A DNA stretch of 64,000 bases, taken from NCBI GenBank assembly GCA_051715425.1, contig JBPXJS010000002.1, positions 496,001 through 560,000 on the forward strand. Reading direction: 5' to 3'. Below, in pieces: positions 1 through 8,413 of the stretch (the stretch's first letter is position 1; each line of letters opens with the position of its first letter). A program made the translations under genes and the position numbers. Origin of the DNA: JAJTFA01 sp051715425. GTDB taxonomy: Bacteria; Bacteroidota; Bacteroidia; UKL13-3. A model generated the notes under the pieces. That model made no database searches. It was not told the DNA's origin and was given only the letters and a program-made list of their open reading frames with translations.

Positions 1-1
1 G

Positions 2-3000
2 CCAGCCAGTGCAGGTGCCTATGCTGCCAATACGCTTTGGGTAAAAAAGTTTACCGATGAGGACAACAATACCGGTTTTGCTTTTTATGATATGGATGGT
101 AAAATGGTTTGTAAACAACAAACCATCAGCACAGCTACCCGCACCTATTATGTGTATGATGATTTAGGCCGCCTGCGTTTGGTAATACCTCCTTTGGCTG
201 TAAAAGAAATTTCATTAAACTCCAATACCCTTTCTCAAACCATTAGCGATAATTTATGTTTCAGAAATGAGTATGACGAACTGGGAAGGCAGGTATTAAC
301 CAAAAAGCCCGGAGTGGGCCATACTGTTTTGCATTATGATCATAAAGATCGGGTTATCCTTTCGCAGGATGCCATACAACGCAGCAAAAACGAGTGGGTA
401 TTTGTTAAGTACGATATCCATGGCAGAATGATACAATCGGGTGTATACAACACCACCGCACTGGCCTGGCCTGCCCCGGGTGTTACCAACCATATCCTCA
501 ACTACCTTACTGAAGAGGAAGTATACACTCAGGCTGGTTACAAAACGACTTTCCCCGATACCAAATTTTATATTACCTATTATTATGATGAGTATGCTTT
601 TACCACGCGTACCTTTAATACCAATTACACACAGATTGCAGAAGGGTATGCCAATGGTGTTTCGCAAAATACGTTTGGTAAACTTACCGGAACCAAAACC
701 ATGTTGTCCGATCAAATCACAGAAGTATTAAGCGTAAATTTTTATAACAAGAGGGGAGAACTGATTCAGGTACAAAATCAGTTGCACAATACCGGATGGA
801 GTACGCTGGCAATGGGCTATGATTTTAACGGGCGCCTGGTAAAAAGCATTTTTCAGCAAAGCAGCAATTGGGTTATTACCAAAAAATATAATTATGATGC
901 ATACGACCGGTTAAAAAATGTGTCGCACAAAATAAACAATGCCGCCAATTACCGCGAGCTGGCAGGTTATTATTATGATGAGCTGGGCAGGCTAAAATCC
1001 AAAACACTGGGCAATATGCGCCATCCGGTTTTTTATGAGTACAATATACGCAACTGGATTACCGGCATAAACCGTCAGTTTTTAGACAATAAGGAAAACG
1101 GACAGTATTTTGGAATGGAGGTGCACTATACCCACGGATTTAATACCACGTATTTAAATGGAAGGGTGGCAGGTATACGCTGGCGTGCCAAAGGAAGCAA
1201 AAACGAGTTGCGCTCCTATGCCTATGATTATGATGAAAAGGGACAGCTTACCATGGCCAATTATCTCTACAAGGATGAAGCTGCTATTGTGCCACCACAG
1301 GAGGCCAACTGGCAAAAAGGGCCCAAAGATTTTACAGCAAGTAATATGACCTACGATGAAAACGGAAATATGCTAAGCATGAAACATATGGGCTACGATG
1401 GCGTAAATCCATTTGTGCTCGATGATTTAACTTACGAGTATGAGGCAGGTACCAATAAACTTAAAAAGGTAACTGAAGATGCCGCCTCTCAAAGTAAAGA
1501 CAATAGTATACACAACGGGTTGGCCGATTTCAGGGATGTAAACTCCGGTGACGATTATACCTACGATGCCAACGGAAACCTGGCCTCCGATAAAAACAGG
1601 GGGATTGTAAAAATAGAAAACTACTGGTTTAATATTAACAAACCCCTGGAAACGGAATACAGCAGCACCCAAAAAGTATTGTATACTTACGATGCAGCCG
1701 GAAACCTGTTGCGCAAAAAGGTGATACAGGATGGCAGCAACCAATCCCTGGTTACCACTTTTGATTATTTTGGGGATATTATTTACCGCAACGGGCAACC
1801 CTTTATGATCATACATGATGAAGGCAGGGTACGTATTGAAAACCCGTCATCGGCCGCACCCACTTTAAATTACGATTATTATATTAAAGACCATATTTCC
1901 AATGTGCGTTGTATTATTACAGAAGAGGGCATGCAAAGTACCGATCAGCCCGAAGATCCTATGGATCCGGTATTTAATCCCGGCACCTATGCAGGCGCGG
2001 TATCCGGAGATCAGCCCGGTGTATTGCCTCCGGTGATGTACCTGGCTACCAGCGAAGTGCTGAATAATAACCTGGAGAACCAGTTGTTTGAAAACATCAG
2101 CGAAACCCGTGCCGACAGGCCACTCAGTGAAGATCCGGAAGATGTGAATGCCGCTAAATTGAACCCAACCACCGGGCAGGCTGTGGGCCCCGGCTTATTG
2201 CTGCGCGTAATGGGGGGCGACCGGATACAATTAGGGGTGGAGTCTTTCTTTTACAGTTTGGATAACAGTGTACCGGCCATTTCTATGCAAACCCTGGTAA
2301 GCAGCATTGTTTCATCACTGGCAGGTTTGGGTGGTGCCATGGGTACAGATGGATTTTACAGTTCTACCCAGGCAGCCACTGTTACTGCGGGCGATATTAA
2401 TATGGCCTTAAGCAATATACAACCACCGGCAGGGGGCGATACCACCATACCACGGGCTTACCTTAATTACCTCATGTTTGATGAGAGCATGCACCTGATG
2501 GAAGATGCCAGCGGAGCCATACAGGTGGCGCAGGCCAATGCGTGGCAAAATATGGATGTACCGGAGTTTACCGTGCCACAAAACGGATATATTTATGTAT
2601 TTACCACCAACTCCAGCCTTGCCAATGTGCGCACAGATAATATGTATGTAATACATTGGAAAAGCCGCCTGCTGGAGGAGTTTAATTATTACCCTTTTGG
2701 TTTATGTTTTGATGTGAGCCGCCAGGTTGGGGCACCAAAAAGTGATAACAAATACAATAGCCAGTTTATAGAGCAGGATGAGTTTGCGGATGCCAGTGGC
2801 GACCGTTTTGGGCTCGACTGGTACGATTTTGCAGCCCGCAGCTACGATCCCCAGATTGGGCGCTGGATGCAGCCAGATCCATTGATGCAGCACAATAGCC
2901 CCTATTTGGCCATGAGCAATAATCCTATTATATTTACGGACCCAATGGGGTTGTGGGATTATGTGGCGGTTGATGTGTATGGAAACGAGGTGGCCAGAGC

Positions 3001-3637
3001 CTATGTTCCGGGAACTGAAAATGGACCGGATCGTATTTCCTTGGCCAAACTAACAGAAAGAGGAACATGGGAATTGCTGGGAGTAATTACCGAGGCAAGA
3101 TTAGCAGTAATGAGAGGAATGAGGGGACCAATACTTAGGCAAGAGGATAGAGAGCAACCGGAAATAAACAATATGGGTTGGGGGATTGTTGGGGTTTCTA
3201 TTGCAACAAATAATAAGGCAAGGCATGTAAAAGCGGAGCAGGATTATAGTGAAAGGATGAACAAGTTAAATTCGAGTGTAGGATCATCCAGCAATAACAT
3301 TATTCAAGCAGGAATATCTTCAGATGACTATTGGTTAGGTCCTGCGTTAATAACGGCTGGTTCGCGATTTAAAGCATTAAAGCCTGTTGCTGCGCTTGGC
3401 TCACAACCTGGATCATCCATAACTTCAACGGTTTTATCTAAAAGTATGCCATTAAAAATGCCATTTAGATTTGCGGGAACTACAAATCTTGGAAGGATGA
3501 TTGCTCGAACATTGCCAATGGTACATGTTGGGGTTGTATTAACAGCCTTAAGCATAGAAGATGCTGTTAGAGAAATTTCGCCTACCTTTGACATGATTGT
3601 AGGGATGAGAGATTTTAAAATGGGAAGAGTAAAATAG
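2..3637 (+). CDS. Rhs/YD-repeat polymorphic toxin protein, 5' end outside the window
   Basis: The reading frame is open from base 2, so the gene starts upstream; about 1,211 residues are visible. Many YD repeats occur (for example YDELGRQVL, YDELGRLKS, YDENGNMLS, YDAAGNLLR), which in this family build a shell around a C-terminal toxin. The Rhs-associated core lies at about 2688-2955, with NYYPFGL, then RSYDPQIGRWMQPDPL, ending at DPMGLW. The roughly 227 residues after the core are the variable tip. The tip has no toxin motif I recognise; its end is hydrophobic and Gly/Ala-rich (about 3370-3560). The next gene begins 22 bp downstream and is the natural candidate for the cognate immunity gene. 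Codon and base use turn AT-rich in the tip, as in the array that follows. Family assignment is firm; the toxin activity is unknown. Confidence 0.93.
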   Translation, partial: PASAGAYAANTLWVKKFTDEDNNTGFAFYDMDGKMVCKQQTISTATRTYYVYDDLGRLRLVIPPLAVKEISLNSNTLSQTISDNLCFRNEYDELGRQVLTKKPGVGHTVLHYDHKDRVILSQDAIQRSKNEWVFVKYDIHGRMIQSGVYNTTALAWPAPGVTNHILNYLTEEEVYTQAGYKTTFPDTKFYITYYYDEYAFTTRTFNTNYTQIAEGYANGVSQNTFGKLTGTKTMLSDQITEVLSVNFYNKRGELIQVQNQLHNTGWSTLAMGYDFNGRLVKSIFQQSSNWVITKKYNYDAYDRLKNVSHKINNAANYRELAGYYYDELGRLKSKTLGNMRHPVFYEYNIRNWITGINRQFLDNKENGQYFGMEVHYTHGFNTTYLNGRVAGIRWRAKGSKNELRSYAYDYDEKGQLTMANYLYKDEAAIVPPQEANWQKGPKDFTASNMTYDENGNMLSMKHMGYDGVNPFVLDDLTYEYEAGTNKLKKVTEDAASQSKDNSIHNGLADFRDVNSGDDYTYDANGNLASDKNRGIVKIENYWFNINKPLETEYSSTQKVLYTYDAAGNLLRKKVIQDGSNQSLVTTFDYFGDIIYRNGQPFMIIHDEGRVRIENPSSAAPTLNYDYYIKDHISNVRCIITEEGMQSTDQPEDPMDPVFNPGTYAGAVSGDQPGVLPPVMYLATSEVLNNNLENQLFENISETRADRPLSEDPEDVNAAKLNPTTGQAVGPGLLLRVMGGDRIQLGVESFFYSLDNSVPAISMQTLVSSIVSSLAGLGGAMGTDGFYSSTQAATVTAGDINMALSNIQPPAGGDTTIPRAYLNYLMFDESMHLMEDASGAIQVAQANAWQNMDVPEFTVPQNGYIYVFTTNSSLANVRTDNMYVIHWKSRLLEEFNYYPFGLCFDVSRQVGAPKSDNKYNSQFIEQDEFADASGDRFGLDWYDFAARSYDPQIGRWMQPDPLMQHNSPYLAMSNNPIIFTDPMGLWDYVAVDVYGNEVARAYVPGTENGPDRISLAKLTERGTWELLGVITEARLAVMRGMRGPILRQEDREQPEINNMGWGIVGVSIATNNKARHVKAEQDYSERMNKLNSSVGSSSNNIIQAGISSDDYWLGPALITAGSRFKALKPVAALGSQPGSSITSTVLSKSMPLKMPFRFAGTTNLGRMIARTLPMVHVGVVLTALSIEDAVREISPTFDMIVGMRDFKMGRVK

Positions 3638-3659
3638 CTAATAGGTAATTACCATAGAA

Positions 3660-4319
3660 ATGAATACATTTATTCCATATACAACGCAAGAAATTTTTAA
3701 TATTTTACGGATTAACCAAGAAGTTTTTGCTCAGATTGATAAAGAAGTTGACGTGAAATTAGTTGAAAAACATGACTCCATTCTTAATTGGAGAAAAATG
3801 AATGATTTGGATGGGTGGGTTGAACTGTATAAACATCAGAACAAAATATTTGACCTTTCTTTAAGTCAGTTTGATTGGATTGATGCAGTTATGCCAGAGC
3901 AAGAAAAAACTGTTTGGCAACTTTGCGAGTTTATTGCAACTCATGCTAAAAAAGAGGTAATCCAACCTGTAAAGATTATGGGTATAGATTGTTTAAGTGC
4001 AGCCATTTTTTTTTCTCTTAAAAAGGATTTGGCTAAATATGGCCTAGATGTAGAAAATATAAAGCCAAGCTCGCCAATAAGTTTTTTTACAGATTACGAG
4101 AATTTTCCAAAGTTAGTAGCTGTAGTTTCTCGTAAAGGTGTATCTCTTTCTGATTCGATAAAACTGAAACATGAACTGGGGAATAACTTTTTGCAAATGC
4201 TTGTTGAGAAAATATATTTTTATAATTCAAAGAAATATATAGATACTGGTGGTGTGAAAACATTTAGAGATTTAACTTTAAGGATTCTTAAAAATGAGCT
4301 TAATTGTATCCATAGATAA
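3660..4319 (+). CDS. Unrecognised protein, candidate immunity protein for the Rhs tip
   Basis: A 219-residue soluble protein without signal peptide or membrane helix. I do not recognise a family. It starts 22 bp after the Rhs stop codon on the same strand, where cognate immunity genes sit in Rhs loci, and it is AT-rich like the tip. The composition is mixed, with a Trp- and Phe-containing N-terminal half and a Lys-rich C-terminus. The immunity role is inferred only from position; a cytoplasmic inhibitor would imply a cytoplasmic toxin. Confidence 0.6.
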   Translation: MNTFIPYTTQEIFNILRINQEVFAQIDKEVDVKLVEKHDSILNWRKMNDLDGWVELYKHQNKIFDLSLSQFDWIDAVMPEQEKTVWQLCEFIATHAKKEVIQPVKIMGIDCLSAAIFFSLKKDLAKYGLDVENIKPSSPISFFTDYENFPKLVAVVSRKGVSLSDSIKLKHELGNNFLQMLVEKIYFYNSKKYIDTGGVKTFRDLTLRILKNELNCIHR

Positions 4320-4532
4320 TAATCACTTAAGCGGAATTAAAGAGCCTCACCTTTCGTAAGGTTGGAAACAGTATTTAGGGATGTTTTTTATGAGCTAAAG
4401 GCTATAAGTTGACGATAAATTTGATGTAAGAAAGCCTATTGGGTAGTGTTCTGCTTGTTCTTTGAAAATGAGTGATAAGTGTTAAATTATATGGAATCTT
4501 AATTGGTTGAAAATGTAAACCACGCGAAGTGA
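4320..4532 (+). other. Gene-free AT-rich spacer leading into repeat copy 1
   Basis: Together with the tip remnant that follows, this is the longest stretch in the array without an intact gene. The first 130 bases show nothing recognisable. From about 4455 it resembles the region before repeat copies 2 and 6: CTTGTTCTTTG, then a variable part, then a TTAAATT...AATCTTAATT block, then the palindrome. The flank is therefore part of a longer, degenerate repeat of about 100 bp. Confidence 0.5.
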
Positions 4533-4550
4533 TTCGCGCGGCAGCGAAGC
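4520..4550 (+). repeat. Palindromic array repeat, copy 1
   Basis: 31-bp element with hairpin CGCGAA-GTGA-TTCGCG followed by GCGGCAGCGAAGC (hairpin and tail overlap by GCG). The same stem with a different loop recurs five more times between 5258 and 8536. Upstream it shares AATCTTAATTG and TTGAAAATGTAAA with copy 3. Confidence 0.85.
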
Positions 4551-4640
4551 CTAGGACCTAGGTCAACAAGTATCTGGATGACTGTTGAAAAACTAATACT
4601 CGAACAAAATGGAGTTAATATAATAACTCATATAAAATAA
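4533..4640 (+). pseudogene. Remnant of an Rhs tip (last ~35 codons)
   Basis: A frame is open from inside repeat copy 1 to the TAA at 4638-4640 and encodes a short tail (FARQRS from the repeat, ending NGVNIITHIK). It has no start codon of its own and stops 4 bp before the next gene. This is the expected position of a toxin C-terminus just before its immunity gene. I read it as the last piece of a displaced tip whose upstream part was lost at the repeat. It is too short to name an activity. Confidence 0.45.
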
Positions 4641-4644
4641 GCTT

Positions 4645-4998
4645 ATGATTAATATCTTAAAGTTTTTTTATTCCCCTATGACAACAAAAAGGAAAATACT
4701 TGATATTGTAGATGATATAAAACTTATTATTCGATCTCTTTGTGAAGAAGAATTTTGGATTGACTGGTATGGGGCTTACAATATTGATCCAAAGAATTTA
4801 GTGATTTGGATTTGTGTAGAATCGGATAAAATAAAATCAAAACTTGAATCAAATCCCGAATTAGTTAATAAGCTTAGAGAAACTCTCGTAAAATATAATT
4901 ACCCTGAGCAAGCAATACCTTTTGTTCATATAGGGTTTGAATCACAGGAAACTGTTGATAGAGAGTCAAAGGGTAATTGGTATCTTCACTTTAAATAG
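4645..4998 (+). CDS. Unrecognised 117-residue protein, candidate orphan immunity protein
   Basis: Small soluble acidic protein with no signal peptide. It begins 4 bp after the stop of the tip remnant and carries IDWYGAYNIDP and a C-terminal VHIGFESQETVD segment. No family is recognised. The position immediately after a toxin tail, the small size and the AT-rich composition fit an immunity gene kept after its toxin was truncated. Function is inferred from context only. Confidence 0.55.
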   Translation: MINILKFFYSPMTTKRKILDIVDDIKLIIRSLCEEEFWIDWYGAYNIDPKNLVIWICVESDKIKSKLESNPELVNKLRETLVKYNYPEQAIPFVHIGFESQETVDRESKGNWYLHFK

Positions 4999-5160
4999 TT
5001 GCCGCTAATGGGGGATAGACGATTATTAGAGAAGGAATGAAGTGTGTTAGCGTGAAAGCAGCTAAACGTGAGGGTGCTATTTGGTTTATAACTGAGTTGC
5101 CAATACTAATAGAAAAGGAAGTGAATGTGATATATAAATAATTGCAATATGAATATTGAA

Positions 5161-5283
5161 AAAATAATAGAAGAAGATTTTATTGGTAGGTGTTTCACTC
5201 CTTGTTCTTTGTGATTGTGCCGTAAATGTTAAATTGTAAGTAATCTTAATGAGTAAGCCACGCGAAGGGTTTCGCGCGGCAGC
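5161..5283 (+). repeat. 123-bp direct repeat, left copy
   Basis: Matches 8414-8536 at a constant offset of 3253 bp. I count three mismatches: 5221, and 5268-5269 in the hairpin loop. The last part contains palindrome copy 2. The region before 5161 shows nothing else recognisable back to the gene ending at 4998. Confidence 0.9.
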
Positions 5284-5288
5284 GAAGC
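5258..5288 (+). repeat. Palindromic array repeat, copy 2
   Basis: Hairpin CGCGAA-GGGT-TTCGCG plus GCGGCAGCGAAGC tail. It lies in frame with, and directly before, the tip fragment that ends at 5751; the translated repeat reads RRVSRGSEA. Confidence 0.88.
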
Positions 5289-5310
5289 GGAGCAGGAGTT
5301 TAGCGAGAAG

Positions 5311-5751
5311 ATGCTTCAACGTGTTAATACGGCCAAACAAGTAACTTTTGGGACAGCACTAGCAATATGGAATATTGGTACATCTACTGCGATTTCACGA
5401 AAAGAAATAAATACAATTAGTAAGGCTACAGCTTATGAAAGAAAGGTGTATTCTAATTTAGGGAAATACTCATTGAGGGCAGGGAGAATAGTTACTGGAG
5501 CTGATATCGGTTTAACACTTGCACAATACCATTACACAAAAAACAAGACTTGGGGGGTGGAGGCTAAGCTATATACAAACCTTACAATTGGTTTCATGGG
5601 ATTAAGTAAAGATCCAAGAGTAGGTAGTATTGCAGTGATTTTGAGTGTAGCTGAAACGGCTGGAGCATTTGACCCTTTTTATAATGAGATGGACAAACTT
5701 CAGTATTTTAGCCAACCTCCTGCCTATTTTGGGGGACCTAATCCTCGATAA
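5311..5751 (+). CDS. Displaced Rhs tip fragment, type A
   Basis: 146 residues from the ATG, but the frame is open back to 5257 and runs through repeat copy 2, so the ATG may only be the first usable Met of a fragment. There are no YD repeats and no Rhs core. The protein is Gly/Ala-rich with weakly hydrophobic segments, and contains KTWGVEAKLYTNL and AETAGAFDPFYNEMD near the C-terminus. The second half is clearly related to the fragment ending at 7565 (WG..KL..NL...G....AETAGAFD..Y). The next gene, a three-helix membrane protein, starts 1 bp after the stop. I infer an orphan toxin C-terminus with its immunity gene; the activity is unknown, though a membrane-located immunity suggests a membrane or periplasmic target. 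Confidence 0.6.
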   Translation: MLQRVNTAKQVTFGTALAIWNIGTSTAISRKEINTISKATAYERKVYSNLGKYSLRAGRIVTGADIGLTLAQYHYTKNKTWGVEAKLYTNLTIGFMGLSKDPRVGSIAVILSVAETAGAFDPFYNEMDKLQYFSQPPAYFGGPNPR

Positions 5752-5752
5752 A

Positions 5753-6109
5753 ATGAGAAATTTCTTAGATTATATCTATTTCCGTTTTTATGATTTTTTA
5801 ACCATATTTAGATCATATGATATCTACTTTGCTGTTATCCATGTCATAGCATTGCTTCAAGTGATTGTGATAATAGCTTTGGTGCCATTGAATAGTTTCT
5901 TTTCAACAGATATGCTTTATAAAAATGCCTATTGGGGAAGTATTGCATATCTTGTATTGATAGGTATTAATTATCTATTGTTCTTAAGGAAAAAAAGGTA
6001 TCTTCAAATTATTGCTAAGTTTGAAAAGGAATCAAAAAGAGTAAAAGTAATGGGCCGTATAAGTGTAGTGGTATCCATCGCTATACTTTGGTGGCTTTTT
6101 ATTAAGTAA
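5753..6109 (+). CDS. Three-helix membrane protein, candidate immunity protein A1
   Basis: 118 residues from the ATG at 5753, chosen because the preceding tip ends at 5751; an in-frame ATG at 5669 would overlap the tip by 83 bp. Three predicted membrane helices lie at about residues 24-45, 60-80 and 100-117, with a basic loop (FLRKKRYLQIIAKFEKESKR) before the last. The 115-residue protein at 7562-7909 has the same layout and matching residues (Y-YR-DLL-YD; L-KKRY-IIK-K). Both follow a related tip fragment. Inner-membrane immunity proteins of this size are known for pore-forming or periplasm-acting toxins; here the role is inferred. Confidence 0.6.
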   Translation: MRNFLDYIYFRFYDFLTIFRSYDIYFAVIHVIALLQVIVIIALVPLNSFFSTDMLYKNAYWGSIAYLVLIGINYLLFLRKKRYLQIIAKFEKESKRVKVMGRISVVVSIAILWWLFIK

Positions 6110-6264
6110 ACAAATAATGGGAAAAGTGCGCTATTACTGCCTTTACGTCAGATGCTATGACTTATTAGAAACGCTTGTTAGCTATTGGGATAGTGTCCTA
6201 AATAGTTCATTAATATTAGGGTAAATGATAAATTGTAAGGAATCTTAATTGCTTGAAAATGTAA

Positions 6265-6726
6265 ACCACGCGAAGGGTTTCGCGCGGCAGCGAAGCCTTA
6301 AATCCAGCTACAACTGGAAATAATTTACTTGGCTTAACTTACCCAGGAGGGGATAATCCAAGGTCTTACAATGGAAAGTACAATTACTCTTATGTGCCTG
6401 TTAATCTTGCAGAATATCCAGCTATTGGGCATGATAAAAGGTATGACAATTTGAGAATTAAAGGAGCAACGGGATTGTTTACAGATGTCAGGGCAGTTGG
6501 GGTCGACTGGAAATTTGTTAGTGAAGAACTCAGAATAGCGGTAAACCCAACATTAAATAGTTCAGATAGGATGTCAGCAGCTATAGTGGGAATTGGTTTA
6601 GGATTAGGCTCCTTGCCCAAAACATTATTACAGCTTAGCAGGCCTTATGGATACATAGAAGCGGTAAATTGGTATAATATCAGCAACATAGGAGTAAACA
6701 ACGCTCCAGTTATTCATAAACATTAA
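6265..6726 (+). CDS. Displaced Rhs tip fragment resembling a phospholipase A2-like toxin domain
   Basis: The frame is open from 6265 through repeat copy 3 to the stop at 6726. There is no ATG before the key motif; a GTG at 6394 is the only plausible internal start. It contains LTYPGGDNPRSYNG, then AEYPAIGHDKRYDNL, then GVDWKFVSE. A Gly-rich loop, an HD..YD helix and a downstream Asp in the next helix is the arrangement of phospholipase A2-like domains of the parvovirus VP1/bacterial toxin type, where His-Asp is the catalytic pair. A Gly-rich hydrophobic stretch (IVGIGLGLGSLP) follows. No Rhs core remains. A lipoprotein gene follows 10 bp later and could be its immunity gene. The PLA2 assignment rests on motif recognition only. 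Confidence 0.5.
   Translation, partial: TTRRVSRGSEALNPATTGNNLLGLTYPGGDNPRSYNGKYNYSYVPVNLAEYPAIGHDKRYDNLRIKGATGLFTDVRAVGVDWKFVSEELRIAVNPTLNSSDRMSAAIVGIGLGLGSLPKTLLQLSRPYGYIEAVNWYNISNIGVNNAPVIHKH
6266..6296 (+). repeat. Palindromic array repeat, copy 3
   Basis: Hairpin CGCGAA-GGGT-TTCGCG plus GCGGCAGCGAAGC tail. The flank from about 6225 (AATCTTAATTG, TTGAAAATGTAAA) matches copy 1. It is in frame with the following tip fragment. Confidence 0.88.
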
Positions 6727-6736
6727 CTTATTACTA

Positions 6737-7225
6737 ATGAAATCACTTATGATATTGGCCAAATGCCTACTTATTGCAACAATTCTTTCGAAAATTAGCG
6801 CATGCAACCTATCTCCAGGTAGTTATCCATATGCAGAAGAGTATGAATTAGATTATCCAATAGAAGAGGTAAAAACAGCTATAGATAATTTTAAGGTGGA
6901 GCATTCAGAGTTTGTTGTCCCAAAAGTTACTATTGAAAATAAGGGGGCTTGGGATTTGTCTGATGCAAAATCGCAAGATATTGATCAATTATATTATTTT
7001 TATTTCTATTATAAGAGTGAAAATAAGATATTGCATACCTGGATAAGACCTCTGGGGAAGAATAGAACAACATTTGCTTTTGTAAGCATTAATAAAGGCT
7101 TGGATATTGGAAACTGGAAAAATATAAACAAAGACTTTAGTCACTCTGAGAATAGAGTAGAAAAGAAAAAATTTGAAACTATTATTTTAGATCGGATTAA
7201 AGAGAATATGGTTAATAGGCGATAA
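6737..7225 (+). CDS. Lipoprotein, candidate immunity protein for the PLA2-like tip
   Basis: 162 residues starting with a lipoprotein signal peptide (hydrophobic segment, then lipobox ISAC at Cys23). The mature part is soluble and aromatic-rich (YYFYFYYKSENK). No known family is recognised. It starts 10 bp after the stop of the PLA2-like tip. A membrane-anchored periplasmic immunity protein would make sense against a phospholipase acting on the periplasmic face of a membrane. The export signal is visible; the partner is inferred. Confidence 0.6.
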   Translation: MKSLMILAKCLLIATILSKISACNLSPGSYPYAEEYELDYPIEEVKTAIDNFKVEHSEFVVPKVTIENKGAWDLSDAKSQDIDQLYYFYFYYKSENKILHTWIRPLGKNRTTFAFVSINKGLDIGNWKNINKDFSHSENRVEKKKFETIILDRIKENMVNRR

Positions 7226-7283
7226 TTTAGTTTGAGTAATGACACACAGCTTTGATCTTCCTAATATATTAACAACATAATTC

Positions 7284-7565
7284 TTGAAGAAGATATTCTT
7301 GTTTCTGAGTGACCGCGCGAAGGGTTTCGCGCGGCAGCGAAGCAGTTGGGGCGATAGAACTAAGCTGGGTGTTAATTTAGGTATTACAGGAGTAGGATTA
7401 ATTAAGCATCCAACAGCCCAGTTAACTGCTATAAGTCTAGGTATCGCAGAAACTGCAGGTGCATTTGATGGATTGTATGACTATGCAGATGCTACCGAGA
7501 AATCTGGAATTTTGATAGTCCCTGGTATTTATTCTCCAATGCCTTTTATATTTAAAATTAAATGA
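7284..7565 (+). pseudogene. Displaced Rhs tip fragment, type A, 5'-truncated at repeat copy 4
   Basis: Everything before about 7344 is repeat copy 4 and its flank (read as KGFARQRS), reached only from a TTG at 7284. After the repeat comes WGDRTKLGVNLGITG, then GIAETAGAFDGLYDY, homologous to the last ~70 residues of the type A tip at 5311-5751. The break falls at the conserved WG, so the N-terminal two thirds of the tip were lost or replaced by the repeat. The stop overlaps the next start as ATGA. Unlikely to be a working toxin on its own. Confidence 0.6.
7313..7343 (+). repeat. Palindromic array repeat, copy 4
   Basis: Longest stem of the set, CCGCGCGAA-GGGT-TTCGCGCGG (9 bp), then CAGCGAAGC. 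It differs from copies 2 and 3 by one base, which extends the pairing. Confidence 0.88.
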
Positions 7566-7909
7566 AAAAAGCATATCAATATCTCTATTATAGAGCCAAT
7601 GATTTGTTAAGTTTAACAGGTAATTATGATTTGGCCTGGGGTGCATCACATTTTATGGCGCTTATTTTTGGTCTCTTATTGATGCGGGTATTATTCTTTT
7701 ACGGGGAATTATTAAATGTATTCACCATGGGAATATTTGGTGTCGGTTCGTTTTTAGGTCTCCATATTCTCAATTACTTTGTGTTTTTAAAGAATAACCG
7801 CTACAGAGAAATTATTAAACAATATGCAAAAGAGACTAGCACTACGAAAAAACTAAGGCGATTAATCCTTGTGATTACTGTGGCTGCATTGATTTACTCA
7901 CTTTTTTAA
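7562..7909 (+). CDS. Three-helix membrane protein, candidate immunity protein A2
   Basis: 115 residues; the ATG overlaps the tip stop by 4 bp (ATGA), so the two were translated together. Three hydrophobic segments lie at about residues 28-48, 53-75 and 99-115, with a basic loop (FLKNNRYREIIKQYAKET) between the second and third. Length, order and residues parallel the protein at 5753-6109, so the two are diverged paralogues, each following a homologous tip fragment. It is kept intact although its tip is truncated, as expected if protection against siblings is still useful. Role inferred. Confidence 0.6.
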   Translation: MKKAYQYLYYRANDLLSLTGNYDLAWGASHFMALIFGLLLMRVLFFYGELLNVFTMGIFGVGSFLGLHILNYFVFLKNNRYREIIKQYAKETSTTKKLRRLILVITVAALIYSLF

Positions 7910-7978
7910 TTTAGTAGAAGAATAGAACAGAAAATCCTAGCCATATTGTAAAGAAATTGAAATAGGGGAAGAAGCGAT

Positions 7979-8008
7979 AACGCGAGAGGTTTCTGGCGGC
8001 CGCGAAGC
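7979..8008 (+). repeat. Palindromic array repeat, copy 5 (degenerate)
   Basis: AACGCGAGAGGTTTC then GGCGGCCGCGAAGC: the same order of blocks as the other copies, but the stem is broken by substitutions. Confidence 0.55.
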
Positions 8009-8046
8009 CTGTAAATGTGATAAGTTTAGGATTTTAATTTGATATT

Positions 8047-8385
8047 ATGTTTATACATTCTGATGACTATTTAAATTTTAATTCACCTTTAATAATAAAG
8101 GAAATTAACGTTTGCAAGAAAAAGTTCTTTGGTAAGTATTTTTGCATTGAACTTGAAAAGATAATAACCGTTGTTTCTCCTCAGTGCGGACGAATTGAAA
8201 CAAACAAGCTGATTTTGGAACAACGATTTCCATTTAATTTGCTTGGGTCAAAAAGGTACCCTATCGAAATTTTAATATTAACCCCAAATTACTATGATAA
8301 AGGCACTAACATTTGTAAATGTGTTTTAGCAATAGGCTATTTATATGATGGTTTACCTGAATATGAAAATAATAGATATACCTAA
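8047..8385 (+). CDS. Unrecognised 112-residue protein, possible orphan immunity protein
   Basis: Small soluble protein with four Cys residues (NVCKKK, YFCIEL, PQCGR, NICKCV gives five in all), no signal peptide and no family I recognise. It lies 38 bp after repeat copy 5 with no tip remnant in front, and ahead of the right copy of the 123-bp repeat. Length and base composition resemble the other small array genes. The immunity label is a guess by location. Confidence 0.5.
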   Translation: MFIHSDDYLNFNSPLIIKEINVCKKKFFGKYFCIELEKIITVVSPQCGRIETNKLILEQRFPFNLLGSKRYPIEILILTPNYYDKGTNICKCVLAIGYLYDGLPEYENNRYT

Positions 8386-8413
8386 CTTTTGCAAAGACTT
8401 GTGAAATTGAGGT

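Noticed and set aside
4551..4564. CCTAGGACCTAGG after repeat copy 1
   Set aside because: A short palindromic chance duplication found once; no evidence of a site.
5669..5752. Upstream ATG for the three-helix protein
   Set aside because: It lies inside the tip coding frame; the ATG at 5753 sits 1 bp after the tip stop and starts the homologous region.
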